This document shows, in pieces, positions 25,995 through 35,388 of a DNA stretch of 64,000 nt; the first letter of the stretch is position 1, and each line of letters starts with the position of its first letter. Source of the DNA: Oscillospiraceae bacterium (lineage in GTDB: Bacteria; Bacillota; Clostridia; UMGS1840); the NCBI GenBank assembly GCA_015068645.1, contig SVKD01000008.1:1-64000 (forward strand), read 5' to 3'. The notes beneath the pieces were generated by a model. It ran no database searches. It was not told the origin of the DNA and worked only from the letters and a program-made list of their open reading frames with translations. The position numbers and the translations under genes were made by a program.

Positions 25995-28900
25995 ATGAAA
26001 AAATTATTGTCTGCAATTCTTGTAATTGCAATGTTGTGCAGTATGCTTGCGGGATTAACCGTATATGCGTACACCGAAATCAGTATTCTGGCAACAGATT
26101 TCAGTTTAACGGTAGGGGAGTATAAAGACAATTCTCCCAATGGCTTTGATAATTCCACGTACTTAACAAAATACTACCCCGTGGAAGTATACAGCGGGAA
26201 CTATGGTACTTTTGTGGAAATGCTGAAAGGTGAATGGCTGACTTACCGTTTCAACGTGGAAGAAGCCGGTACCTACAGTCTGGCACTGGATGCGGGAACC
26301 TCCGCAAAAACTTCCATCACCGTGAAGGTAAACGGCACTTCATACGATACCTCTCTTCCTTCCACATCCGGTGTTTTGAACTTTACTGAATTAACCAAGT
26401 TATGTTCCTTCTATTTGAATGAAGGGGTAAACGAAATTGTAATTCAGAACAATGGTGCTTATTTTAACTACCGTGAGCTGATTTTATCTTCCTCCGTAGG
26501 CCCCAATACGGAAGCTGATTACGAAGAAGAGGAAGGCATCATCTGGTGGGGCAATGCCAGATGGGAAATCGGCTACAACGGTTACTATGGTGATTTTAAA
26601 GCAACCGATTTCACCGGTGACTATTCCGGTACCGTAGGTTCCGGCACCTTTACCATGAAACCCGGCGACCATGCAACCTATACCTATAACGCACCCTATA
26701 CCGGCGTGTATGCAATGCAGATTCAAGTTTCTTCTTTACCGGAAGGAACTGCTGCAATCCGTGCCGTATCCGGTGACTATTACGCAGAATTCTTTATGGA
26801 ATATCCCGGTTGGTCCAATTCTAACGATAACCTGCAGGACCAGCCCATGTACTTTAAAAAAGGCGCAAACACCGTTGTGGTAACCAATGTTGGCGATGCA
26901 TCTGTAACCGTGAGTGCTTACGATTTTGGACGTTTGGATGCAACCGGCTGTAATTCTTTGGAACTTTTGCCCTTAGTAAGAAAGGTGGCAGATATGCCGG
27001 CAGAGGGAGCAACTCCCACATTCTGTCCCACGCCTACTCCTACCAAAGCACCGGCAAACACTCCCACTCCTACTGTGAAGCCCACACCCACTCCCACAGT
27101 AAAACCAACCGCAACTCCTACTCCTACGGTGAAGCCTACTGCAACACCTACACCGACGGTGAAACCTACGGCAACACCTACTCCTACGGTGAAGCCGACT
27201 GCAACTCCTACTCCTACTCCTACCGTGAAACCTACCGCAACGCCCACCCCGACACCTGCTCAGGTAACTACCTGGATTGGGAACGTCAAGAAGGAGCCTG
27301 CGTTTAATGGTTACAGCGGGGAAGTAGCTGCAACCAGCTTCAGTGGTGACTATTATGCACAAAGCGGTCATATCAGCGGTGATAATTTCACCATGTCAAA
27401 CGGGGAATGGGGAACCTACTCCTTTAATGCTCCCTATACCGGAGTGTATGGTGTTCAACTGAGGGTGAATGCCATCAGTGGTAAAACCACCGTCCGTATG
27501 GTTTCGGGTGACTATTATGCTGATTTTCCGCTCACCAAAACCGGTTGGACCAATCAGACCGGTGTGCTTGTTGACCAGCCCATGTATTTCACCAAAGGGG
27601 CGAACACCTTCACCTTAAAAAATATCGGAGCAAATGAGGTAACCTTATCCGATTTGGATTACGGTTTCTTAAATGCCACAGGATATGATTCCATGTCTTA
27701 TATGAGTTTTGTAAAACCGGTATCTTCTATGCCGGCAGAACCTGTGGTTACTCCCACTCCTACTGCTACCCCCACTCCCACTCAGGCACCCACTCCCACT
27801 CCTCCGTCCGTAAACCCGGATGTTTCCGACAGAGCGATGAGAACGGTGTACGAAGGGGAAAATTATAAATCCGGAAGCTTGTCCAAAACCACCTATAATG
27901 GTGCTTCTGTGGCAACAGCAACTTCCGAATCTTCTGTTACTTACACCGTAACTGTCCCCGAAGATACTATCTACAATTTATATATGAAGGGGGCTGCCTG
28001 GAAGGATGTTTCCTTTGACATCGCTTTGGACGGAACCGTATATTACTACGAAACCGCTCATTTCCAGAGTGACAGAAACTCCACCTTCTCCTACAATGAA
28101 GAATGTGTGGCAACCTTCCCCTTATCCAAAGGAACACATACCATTGGATTCACCTTCTACTGTGATACCTACTATTTTGATTCCTTCACCTTGGAAGACA
28201 CCTATTCCAAAGAGTATCAGATTCTTTACGGAATCAAAGATATTGCCACATCCCAGGGTATATATGAAGCACTGCTTTCCGCAGGGGATTACATTTATGT
28301 TGACGTGGCAGCTGACACCGCTGATTTAGCTTGTCCCGAAATGGCATTCTGGGGTATGGTCGGTAAAGATTACAGCACGCCTGCAGAATTAAAAGCGCTG
28401 TATGAATCCGTGCTGGCTGACGAAGTGGCAAATCCCACCGTCAAAATCAAAAATGCTTCCAATGTTTCAGTTTCCGATTTACCTGCAGGAAAATCTACCG
28501 TTACTGTGGATTGTGCAGATATTCCCAAGAATACTTCTTTGGTTTGCGCAATATACAAGGGCGGGAAACTGATGCAGATTCCTCAGGTTCAACTGAGCAA
28601 TTCCACTTCTGTTTCCTTTAGTTTAACGGATGTGCAAGCAGGAAGCGAACTGAAAATTTTAGCAATTACCGATATGGAGGATTTAAAACCTTATACTTCC
28701 TCCGGCACTTATATGGATTTCTACGTTGCAACCAACGGAAAATCCACTAATGCAGGAACCTCACCCGATGCGCCGTTGGCAACTTTGGCGCAAGCGTTGA
28801 CCAAAGTGAAATCCGTAAACTCCCAGATGACCGGTGATATTATCATTCACGTGGCACCCGGTGTGTACCGTAGTAATGTGACCATTACAATCGACCCTGC

Positions 28901-30590
28901 GATGGGCGGTCAAAACGGTTACAAGGTCATCATCCAAGGGGACGACCCGGATGACAGACCCGTTCTTTCCGGTGGGGAACCCTTAACCGGTAAATGGTCC
29001 AAGGTTTCCGGCAAAAACTACTGGGTAGCTTCTACCTCTACCCGTGAAACCAGAGCACTGTATGTGAACGGTTATCAGGCGGTACTGGCAAGAAGTGCAG
29101 AATGTTACAGCGGTTCTTACATTACGCCATCCAGTCCGAAAAACGAAGATCACACTGCAGACGGTATTAAAGTAAGCTTGTCCAGCTATCCCAATATTTC
29201 CAAAGATTTAGGTGGGGAAACCAGAATGCATATTGTATTCAACTTAGCTTGGGCAAATCAGCGTTTCCCCGTTGACAGTGTGAAGTATGATTCCAGCTAC
29301 GCATATGTTAATACCACTTATCCGTATTACAATGCATTCCTGATGGATGGACATACTTCTACGGTTCAGCCGCTCAAAAACAGAGATTTCTATTTAGAAA
29401 ATGCTATGGCGCTTTTAGATGAGCCCGGCGAGTTCTATTTTGACAAAGCCAACCGCAAAATGTATTACTATCCTTATGCCAATGAGGATATGACTACTGC
29501 AGAAACCTATTGTGCAGTAACCGACGGTTTATTAACCATTCAGGGCGCTTCTTCCACAAACCGTGTGGAAAATGTGGAATTTAAAAACATTTCCTTCAAA
29601 CACGGTGCCTGGGATGACGCCACCACCTATGGTGCAGCATTCAACCAGGCAGACGAGCTTCGCCGCGGTACCGCAACCGGTTATTCTCAGCATCTGATGC
29701 ATACACAGATTATGGTAAACTTTGCAGACTCTGTGGTGTTTGACGGTTGTGAATTTGCCAATATGGGCTCTTCCGCAATGTATATGGTGGAAGGGGTTAC
29801 CAATTCCAAAGTAGTAAACTGTGATTTTCACGATATTTCCGGTGGCGGTATTTCCGTTGCCAACTATCTGCACAACAGTAACTATTCCAGTGTCGGACGA
29901 TGCAGGAATATTGAAATCGGAAACAACGTGTTCCGCCGAATTGCACAGGAATTTATGAATCTGCCTGCAGTTGCTGTATATTATGCGGATTCTGTGAATG
30001 TACATCACAATGATATCAAATACCTGCCATACAGCGGTATTTCTATCGGTTGGGGTTGGGGATACTACGAACCCGACGACACCGGTAATCACACAGTTTC
30101 TTACAATAAAATTGAAGAGGTCTGCAAGGTGTTGGATGACGGTGCTCAGATTTACACCTTAGGCGACCAGCAAAATATGCATTTAAATGACAACTATTTA
30201 ATCGACCCGGGTAACTACCGTCGCGGCGGTGTTTACTTTGATGAAGGTACCGGATATATCTCTATGACCGATAACGTGGTACAAAAAGCAAAAGATTCCG
30301 GTGACTTCTGGCTCTTTGCAAGAAAATATGTAAATTTAAATGACAACTATGTAGCTTATAACCACACCGATGGCGGTGACCCGAGAAGATTTGCCACCTT
30401 CCCCATGGATACCTCCGGTGTGAGCTATGGCACCAACTACATCAATCAGACATCTTGGAAAACCACAGCACAGAGAATTATGGCAGAAGCAGGTGTGGAA
30501 GATAAAGAAAGAGTAGCAGATGTGGATTATTATCCCGCTTGGCGAACCATTCCCATGTTCCACATTCCCGATGATGCTATCATCGACTAA
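25995..30590 (+). CDS. Giant modular GH141-like beta-helix protein 1
   Basis: 1531 aa. Signal peptide (1-26), CBM-like module (about 28-165), a TGVYAMQ-type module (about 180-335), a PT-rich linker with a 10-residue period (about 345-425), a second TGVYGVQ module (about 427-590), a short PT linker, a CBM-like module (about 612-740), a helical spacer (about 745-815), a small beta domain ending LAITDMEDLKPY, and a right-handed beta-helix (about 905-1531). GH141-type landmarks are LYVNGYQAVLARS, DEPGEFYFDKANRKMYYYP and DDGAQIYTLG ... GGVYFDEGTG (near 1381). No SLH or sortase signal is present. It is closest to the copy at 35389 over the C-terminal two thirds. Confidence 0.85.
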   Translation: MKKLLSAILVIAMLCSMLAGLTVYAYTEISILATDFSLTVGEYKDNSPNGFDNSTYLTKYYPVEVYSGNYGTFVEMLKGEWLTYRFNVEEAGTYSLALDAGTSAKTSITVKVNGTSYDTSLPSTSGVLNFTELTKLCSFYLNEGVNEIVIQNNGAYFNYRELILSSSVGPNTEADYEEEEGIIWWGNARWEIGYNGYYGDFKATDFTGDYSGTVGSGTFTMKPGDHATYTYNAPYTGVYAMQIQVSSLPEGTAAIRAVSGDYYAEFFMEYPGWSNSNDNLQDQPMYFKKGANTVVVTNVGDASVTVSAYDFGRLDATGCNSLELLPLVRKVADMPAEGATPTFCPTPTPTKAPANTPTPTVKPTPTPTVKPTATPTPTVKPTATPTPTVKPTATPTPTVKPTATPTPTPTVKPTATPTPTPAQVTTWIGNVKKEPAFNGYSGEVAATSFSGDYYAQSGHISGDNFTMSNGEWGTYSFNAPYTGVYGVQLRVNAISGKTTVRMVSGDYYADFPLTKTGWTNQTGVLVDQPMYFTKGANTFTLKNIGANEVTLSDLDYGFLNATGYDSMSYMSFVKPVSSMPAEPVVTPTPTATPTPTQAPTPTPPSVNPDVSDRAMRTVYEGENYKSGSLSKTTYNGASVATATSESSVTYTVTVPEDTIYNLYMKGAAWKDVSFDIALDGTVYYYETAHFQSDRNSTFSYNEECVATFPLSKGTHTIGFTFYCDTYYFDSFTLEDTYSKEYQILYGIKDIATSQGIYEALLSAGDYIYVDVAADTADLACPEMAFWGMVGKDYSTPAELKALYESVLADEVANPTVKIKNASNVSVSDLPAGKSTVTVDCADIPKNTSLVCAIYKGGKLMQIPQVQLSNSTSVSFSLTDVQAGSELKILAITDMEDLKPYTSSGTYMDFYVATNGKSTNAGTSPDAPLATLAQALTKVKSVNSQMTGDIIIHVAPGVYRSNVTITIDPAMGGQNGYKVIIQGDDPDDRPVLSGGEPLTGKWSKVSGKNYWVASTSTRETRALYVNGYQAVLARSAECYSGSYITPSSPKNEDHTADGIKVSLSSYPNISKDLGGETRMHIVFNLAWANQRFPVDSVKYDSSYAYVNTTYPYYNAFLMDGHTSTVQPLKNRDFYLENAMALLDEPGEFYFDKANRKMYYYPYANEDMTTAETYCAVTDGLLTIQGASSTNRVENVEFKNISFKHGAWDDATTYGAAFNQADELRRGTATGYSQHLMHTQIMVNFADSVVFDGCEFANMGSSAMYMVEGVTNSKVVNCDFHDISGGGISVANYLHNSNYSSVGRCRNIEIGNNVFRRIAQEFMNLPAVAVYYADSVNVHHNDIKYLPYSGISIGWGWGYYEPDDTGNHTVSYNKIEEVCKVLDDGAQIYTLGDQQNMHLNDNYLIDPGNYRRGGVYFDEGTGYISMTDNVVQKAKDSGDFWLFARKYVNLNDNYVAYNHTDGGDPRRFATFPMDTSGVSYGTNYINQTSWKTTAQRIMAEAGVEDKERVADVDYYPAWRTIPMFHIPDDAIID
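27052..27260 (+). repeat. 30-bp minisatellite encoding PT linker
   Basis: The linker repeats PTVKPTATPT about five times. At DNA level the 30-bp unit (ACGGTGAAGCCTACTGCAAC followed by ACCTACTCCT-type codons) varies mostly at third positions, so the protein pattern is conserved better than the DNA. It joins two beta-sandwich modules. Confidence 0.8.
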
Positions 30591-30600
30591 GACTCAATCC

Positions 30601-30629
30601 AATCGGACCTTACTAATCTCTGTCCGATT
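30601..30629 (+). promoter_or_regulatory. Intergenic hairpin
   Basis: AATCGGAC (30601-30608) pairs with GTCCGATT (30622-30629), 11 bases after the preceding stop codon. It is followed by CTAAAAAAAC rather than T. It belongs to the set of unrelated hairpins at the array junctions. Confidence 0.5.
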
Positions 30630-30669
30630 CTAAAAAAACAAACGATTACGTTTGAAGGAGGAGTTTCCC

Positions 30670-33600
30670 TTGAAAATCGCATTGAAAAAACTATTAGCAT
30701 TCTGCTTGTTGGTTTCTATGCTGGCAAGTATGATGGCAGTTCCCGCATTTGCGGCAACCCCCACCTGGACCGGTAAGTTCAGCACTTTAGATGCTGCTTA
30801 CAAAAACGGCTATGTGGGTGAGTACTACGGCTTAACCACCTTCACCAAATCTAATGGTACCGAATCGGTTGCCGGGGTTGACTATCAGGCATCTTCCGGT
30901 GCTCCCTTCGGAGCAGATGGTTCCTTCACCATGGTAGTGGGTGACTGGGGTTACTATGAAATTACCGCTCCCTACACCGGTGTGTATGCGCTGCAGATGT
31001 CCACAGCATGGATTGGCGGCGACGGCACTACCACCGTTCACGTTACCACCGATGAAGATTATCTGGCTCAGTTCAACTTAAACTCCCCCAGCTGGAGTTC
31101 CGGTTGTAATCAGGACCAGCCCATTTATTTAAAAGAAGGTAAAAACATCATCAAAATTGAATTGATGGGAAATAACAATGCAATTGTGAATGCATTGGAT
31201 ATGGGTCGATTGGATGCACAAGGTGCAGACAAATCCTTAGACTTTTTACCCTTAGTAAAAAGCGTGGATTCTCCTGTGCAGATTCCCACTCCCACTCCCA
31301 TTCCGTCTCCCACTCCGGAACCCACCGAAGCTCCCTTAACCTGGCCCGGTGCGTACAGCGATTTGGGTGATGCCTATAGAAATGGCTACACCTCCACCGT
31401 GGAAGATATCAAAGCTTCTTTCCGCAACGGCGCTGATGCTGTTGCAGGAACCGATTATCAGGCATCTTCAGGTGCTCCCTTTGCTGCAAACGGTGCATTC
31501 ACCATGATTGCAGGGGACTGGGCTTATATCACTGTTGATATGCCTTATACCGGTGTGTATGCAATGCAGATTCGTACCGACTGGTTCAGTGGTACTCCTG
31601 TTAACTGGCATGTTACCACCGAAGACGGTTACGAAGCAACCTACAACGTGACTGCTACAAGTTGGAGCTCCGGCTGTAAACAGGACCAGCCTATGTACTT
31701 CAAAGAAGGGAAAAACACCTTTAAATTAGAATTACGCGGTGATTACAATGCAACCGTTTCTTCTATCGACTTTGGTCGTCTGGATGCTACCAGCGCAGAA
31801 AAATCCTTAGATTTTCTGCCCTTCGTAAAAGTGACCGGCGCTCCCGAACCGACTCCCACTCCCACTCCGGCACCCACTCCCACTCCTACTCCCCAGGAAA
31901 TTACCAAATGGATTGGTAACGTAAAAGCAGAACCTGCTTTCAACGGTTACATCGGCGGTTTCGGAATGGATGCAATCACCGGTGATGTGAACATGGATGA
32001 ATCCCACTTAAACGGTGCTGATTTCACCATGGTAAACGGAGAATATGCAACCTACACCTTCAACGCTCCCTATACCGGCGTGTATGGTATGCAGCTTTTG
32101 GTTAAAGCGATTGGCGGCAACACCACCATTCGTGTGACCAGCGGCGACTATTATGCAGATTATTACCTGACTCAGACCGGTTGGACCAACGGTCCCATGT
32201 ATCAGGACCAGCCCTTGTACTTTGTGGAAGGTGCTAATACCATTAAAATTGAAAATATCGGAACCTATTCCGTTATGCTTTCCGAAACCGACTTTGGTCG
32301 TTTGGACAAAGCAGGATACGATTCCACTGACTATATGCAGTTTGTGAAGAAAGTGGCAGACCTTCCGGTAGCAACTCCCGAACCTACTGTTGCTCCCACC
32401 ACTGCTCCCACCGCAACTCCCGTTCCCACTGCAAAACCCACTCCCACTCCTACTCCTACTCCGAATATTACCGATTCTGAGTATATGATTATCACCGAAG
32501 CAGAAAGCTATACCTCTGCAAGCGGTGTTTCCAAAACCACTTATGATGGTGCAGCAGTTATCAGTGCTGCCAACGAATCCACCTCTACCTACACCGTTAC
32601 TGTTCCCGATACCGGGGTATATAACCTGTACTTCAGAGGTGCTGCATGGAAAGATGCTTCCGTTGATATCACCGTTGACGATAACTATGTGTCTTACGAA
32701 ACCATGCATTTCAATGTGCCGAAGGATTCTTCCTATCCTACACTGAACGAAAAAATTTGTTCCTTGAATTTAACTGCAGGCACACATACCATCAGCTTTA
32801 CCTATTTCACTGATGTGTTCTACTTTGATGCATTCCGTCTGGAAAACACCAGCAGCAGAACCTATCATCTGCTCTATGGCTTCAAAGATGCTACCACTTC
32901 TATTGAGGCATATAACATTTTAAAAGAATGTGGTACCTTGATTGATATCGATGTGGAAGCTGACACTTCCGATTTATTCTGTCCGGAAATGTCCTTCTGG
33001 CCTATGGTTGGCAAGAACTTTGATTCTTTAGATGATATGCTTGCAGTATACAATGATGTTGTTGCTGCGGAAGCATCTAACCCCACCGTAAAATTATACA
33101 ATTCTTCCAATGTTCTGGTGAATAAAGTTCCCACAGGCAATGCAAGAATGATTATCAATACCTCCAATATGCCTGCAAAATCCACCGTGGTTGTGGCAGA
33201 ATACAAGGGCAGCAAGATGGTTGGTAACTTAAATACCTTACCAAGTACTTCCACCACCGTTAACTGCAACTTAACCGGTTTAACCGCACAGAGTGAGCTG
33301 AAAATCATGGTATTCTCCGACCTGGCAGAAGTAAAACCCTACTCCTCCACCGGCGTTTACAAAGATATTTATGTGGCAACCAACGGGAAATCCTCCAACG
33401 ATGGTTTAACTCCCGAAACCCCAGTAGCAACTGTTGCACAGGCATTAAGCAAAGTAAAATCCTATAATGCTTCCATGACCGGCGATATCGTGGTACATGT
33501 TGCTCCCGGTGTATACCGCAGCAACACCACCATTGCAATCGACCAGAACATGGGCGGTATGAACGGTTACAAAGTTATCATCAAGGCAGAAGATCCCGAT

Positions 33601-35247
33601 AACCGTCCCATTTTATCCGGTGGGGAACCTTTAACCGGTAAATGGACCAAGGTTTCCGGTAAAAATTATTGGGTAGCTTCTACCACCACTCGTGAAACCA
33701 GAGCATTATATGTAAACGGTTACCAGGCAACTTTAGCAAGAAGTGACGTTTGGTATACCGGAAAAGACCTGATCAAACCTGCAAATCCCCAGAATGACGT
33801 GCACGTTGCAGACGGTTTTGTGGTAGATATCGAAAGATGGGATACCACCTTCCCCAGAACTCTGGGAGATGATACCAGATTGCAGGTAGTATTCCAGAAA
33901 AACTGGGCAAACCATCGTTTCCCCGTGGAAAAAATTGTTTACGGTGATTACTATGGTTATGAACACGCCTATATCTACATTCCGTTCCCCAAATATCACA
34001 TCTTCGTAAATGATGATGCCACCACCTCTACCATTCAGCCCACCGGTTCCTTCTATTTGGAAAACTCTATGGATCTGCTGGATGCTCCCGGTGAATTCTT
34101 CTTTGATAAAGATGCTCGTAAGATGTATTACTATCCCTATGCAAACGAAGATATGAGAACTGCAGAAACCTATTGTGCAGTAACAGATGGTCTGATGACT
34201 GTTACCGGTGTAAACGCAACCAACAAAGTTTCCAACATCGAGTTTGACGGCATCTCCTTCCGCTACGGTGCCTTTGATGATGCAACCACCAACGGTGCAG
34301 CATTCAATCAGGCAGACGATATGCGTGTGGGTGGCGAAATCTGGTATGGTAGCTATATGTTCCCGGCACAGGTTACCTTAAAATATGCTGACAGCGTAGT
34401 ATTTAAAAACTGCGAATTTGCAAACTTAGGCTCCAGTGCAGTGCTCTTTGAAGAAGGGGACACCAACTGCCGTGTAACCGGAAGCTCCTTCCACGATATT
34501 TCCGGTACCGGTGTAGTAGTGGGTAACTTCTTACACGATAGAAACATGGATGCTTCCAAACAGCGTTCTACTCACATTGAAGTGGATAACAACATCTTCC
34601 GTCGTTGTGCACAGGAATTCTTAGGTACCACCGCAATTGCGATGTACTATACCGGTGATTCCAAAGTTCATCATAACGATATCGCTGATATGCCTTACAC
34701 CGCAATCACTGTTGGTTGGGGTTGGGGAGCAGCGTTACCCGATGATTGCGGAAACAACGTAGTATCCTATAACAAAATTGAAGATGTTATGCAGACCATG
34801 TATGACGGTTCTCAGATTTACACTGTTGGTTTGCAGGGCTACAACCAGATTAACGATAACTACTTTATCGATCCGGGCGACCACTTAAGAGGCGGTCTGT
34901 ACCTTGACCAGGCAACTCAGGATCTGTATTTCAGCGATAACGTGTTCACCGATGCAAAACCCACCACTGACCGTTGGTTGTTTGCAAGAAGATACGTTCA
35001 GATTGACAACTGTTACGGTTCTTATAACCATACTGACGGTAGAATGCCTTCCACCGGCGGTTCCTACGGTTTTGACAGCTCCGGCGTAACCATGGAAAAC
35101 AATAACGTAAGCGTTACCAGCTGGTCTTTATCTGCACAGAGAATTATGTCTGAAGCAGGTGTAGACAATCAGGAGGAACTTCAGAGGGTAGACTTCTATC
35201 CGTCCTGGAGAACCATGCGTATGTTAGACGTTCCCGCAGAGGATTAA
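30670..35247 (+). CDS. Giant modular GH141-like beta-helix protein 2
   Basis: 1525 aa from a TTG start at 30670, placed by GAAGGAGG nine to ten bases upstream; earlier in-frame TTG 30652 overlaps that site. Signal peptide (1-28, AFA), two WPGAY-type modules (about 29-205 and 223-385; the second resembles the first module of the 22238 protein), a WIGNVKAEPAFNGY module (about 400-560), PT linkers, a CBM-like module, a helical spacer, a small beta domain and a beta-helix (about 896-1525) with LYVNGYQATLARS, DGSQIYTVG (near 1377) and GGLYLDQAT. Secreted; substrate unknown. Confidence 0.85.
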   Translation: MKIALKKLLAFCLLVSMLASMMAVPAFAATPTWTGKFSTLDAAYKNGYVGEYYGLTTFTKSNGTESVAGVDYQASSGAPFGADGSFTMVVGDWGYYEITAPYTGVYALQMSTAWIGGDGTTTVHVTTDEDYLAQFNLNSPSWSSGCNQDQPIYLKEGKNIIKIELMGNNNAIVNALDMGRLDAQGADKSLDFLPLVKSVDSPVQIPTPTPIPSPTPEPTEAPLTWPGAYSDLGDAYRNGYTSTVEDIKASFRNGADAVAGTDYQASSGAPFAANGAFTMIAGDWAYITVDMPYTGVYAMQIRTDWFSGTPVNWHVTTEDGYEATYNVTATSWSSGCKQDQPMYFKEGKNTFKLELRGDYNATVSSIDFGRLDATSAEKSLDFLPFVKVTGAPEPTPTPTPAPTPTPTPQEITKWIGNVKAEPAFNGYIGGFGMDAITGDVNMDESHLNGADFTMVNGEYATYTFNAPYTGVYGMQLLVKAIGGNTTIRVTSGDYYADYYLTQTGWTNGPMYQDQPLYFVEGANTIKIENIGTYSVMLSETDFGRLDKAGYDSTDYMQFVKKVADLPVATPEPTVAPTTAPTATPVPTAKPTPTPTPTPNITDSEYMIITEAESYTSASGVSKTTYDGAAVISAANESTSTYTVTVPDTGVYNLYFRGAAWKDASVDITVDDNYVSYETMHFNVPKDSSYPTLNEKICSLNLTAGTHTISFTYFTDVFYFDAFRLENTSSRTYHLLYGFKDATTSIEAYNILKECGTLIDIDVEADTSDLFCPEMSFWPMVGKNFDSLDDMLAVYNDVVAAEASNPTVKLYNSSNVLVNKVPTGNARMIINTSNMPAKSTVVVAEYKGSKMVGNLNTLPSTSTTVNCNLTGLTAQSELKIMVFSDLAEVKPYSSTGVYKDIYVATNGKSSNDGLTPETPVATVAQALSKVKSYNASMTGDIVVHVAPGVYRSNTTIAIDQNMGGMNGYKVIIKAEDPDNRPILSGGEPLTGKWTKVSGKNYWVASTTTRETRALYVNGYQATLARSDVWYTGKDLIKPANPQNDVHVADGFVVDIERWDTTFPRTLGDDTRLQVVFQKNWANHRFPVEKIVYGDYYGYEHAYIYIPFPKYHIFVNDDATTSTIQPTGSFYLENSMDLLDAPGEFFFDKDARKMYYYPYANEDMRTAETYCAVTDGLMTVTGVNATNKVSNIEFDGISFRYGAFDDATTNGAAFNQADDMRVGGEIWYGSYMFPAQVTLKYADSVVFKNCEFANLGSSAVLFEEGDTNCRVTGSSFHDISGTGVVVGNFLHDRNMDASKQRSTHIEVDNNIFRRCAQEFLGTTAIAMYYTGDSKVHHNDIADMPYTAITVGWGWGAALPDDCGNNVVSYNKIEDVMQTMYDGSQIYTVGLQGYNQINDNYFIDPGDHLRGGLYLDQATQDLYFSDNVFTDAKPTTDRWLFARRYVQIDNCYGSYNHTDGRMPSTGGSYGFDSSGVTMENNNVSVTSWSLSAQRIMSEAGVDNQEELQRVDFYPSWRTMRMLDVPAED

Positions 35248-35285
35248 TCTGTGATAGCGTTATCATCGTTATAAACCTTAAAAAA

Positions 35286-35324
35286 ACTTCGGGATAAGTT
35301 TGAAAGGACGACTTATCCCGAAGT
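35286..35324 (+). promoter_or_regulatory. 14-bp perfect intergenic hairpin
   Basis: ACTTCGGGATAAGT (35286-35299) pairs perfectly with ACTTATCCCGAAGT (35311-35324); the loop is TTGAAAGGACG. No T run follows (GATTCCCAAAAAA). It lies in the junction between beta-helix genes 2 and 3. Confidence 0.6.
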
Positions 35325-35388
35325 GATTCCCAAAAAATAATCCCCCCGTACTATTTACAAAATTTTCAGCTTAAGGAGGGGCATAAAC

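Noticed and set aside
27052-27260. CRISPR-like regular repeats
   Set aside because: The 30-bp units are contiguous, without spacers, and encode an in-frame linker.
26918-27371. Two antisense ORFs with Val/Gly- and Arg/Ser-rich repeats
   Set aside because: They are mirror readings of the PT-linker minisatellite in gene 1, not genes.
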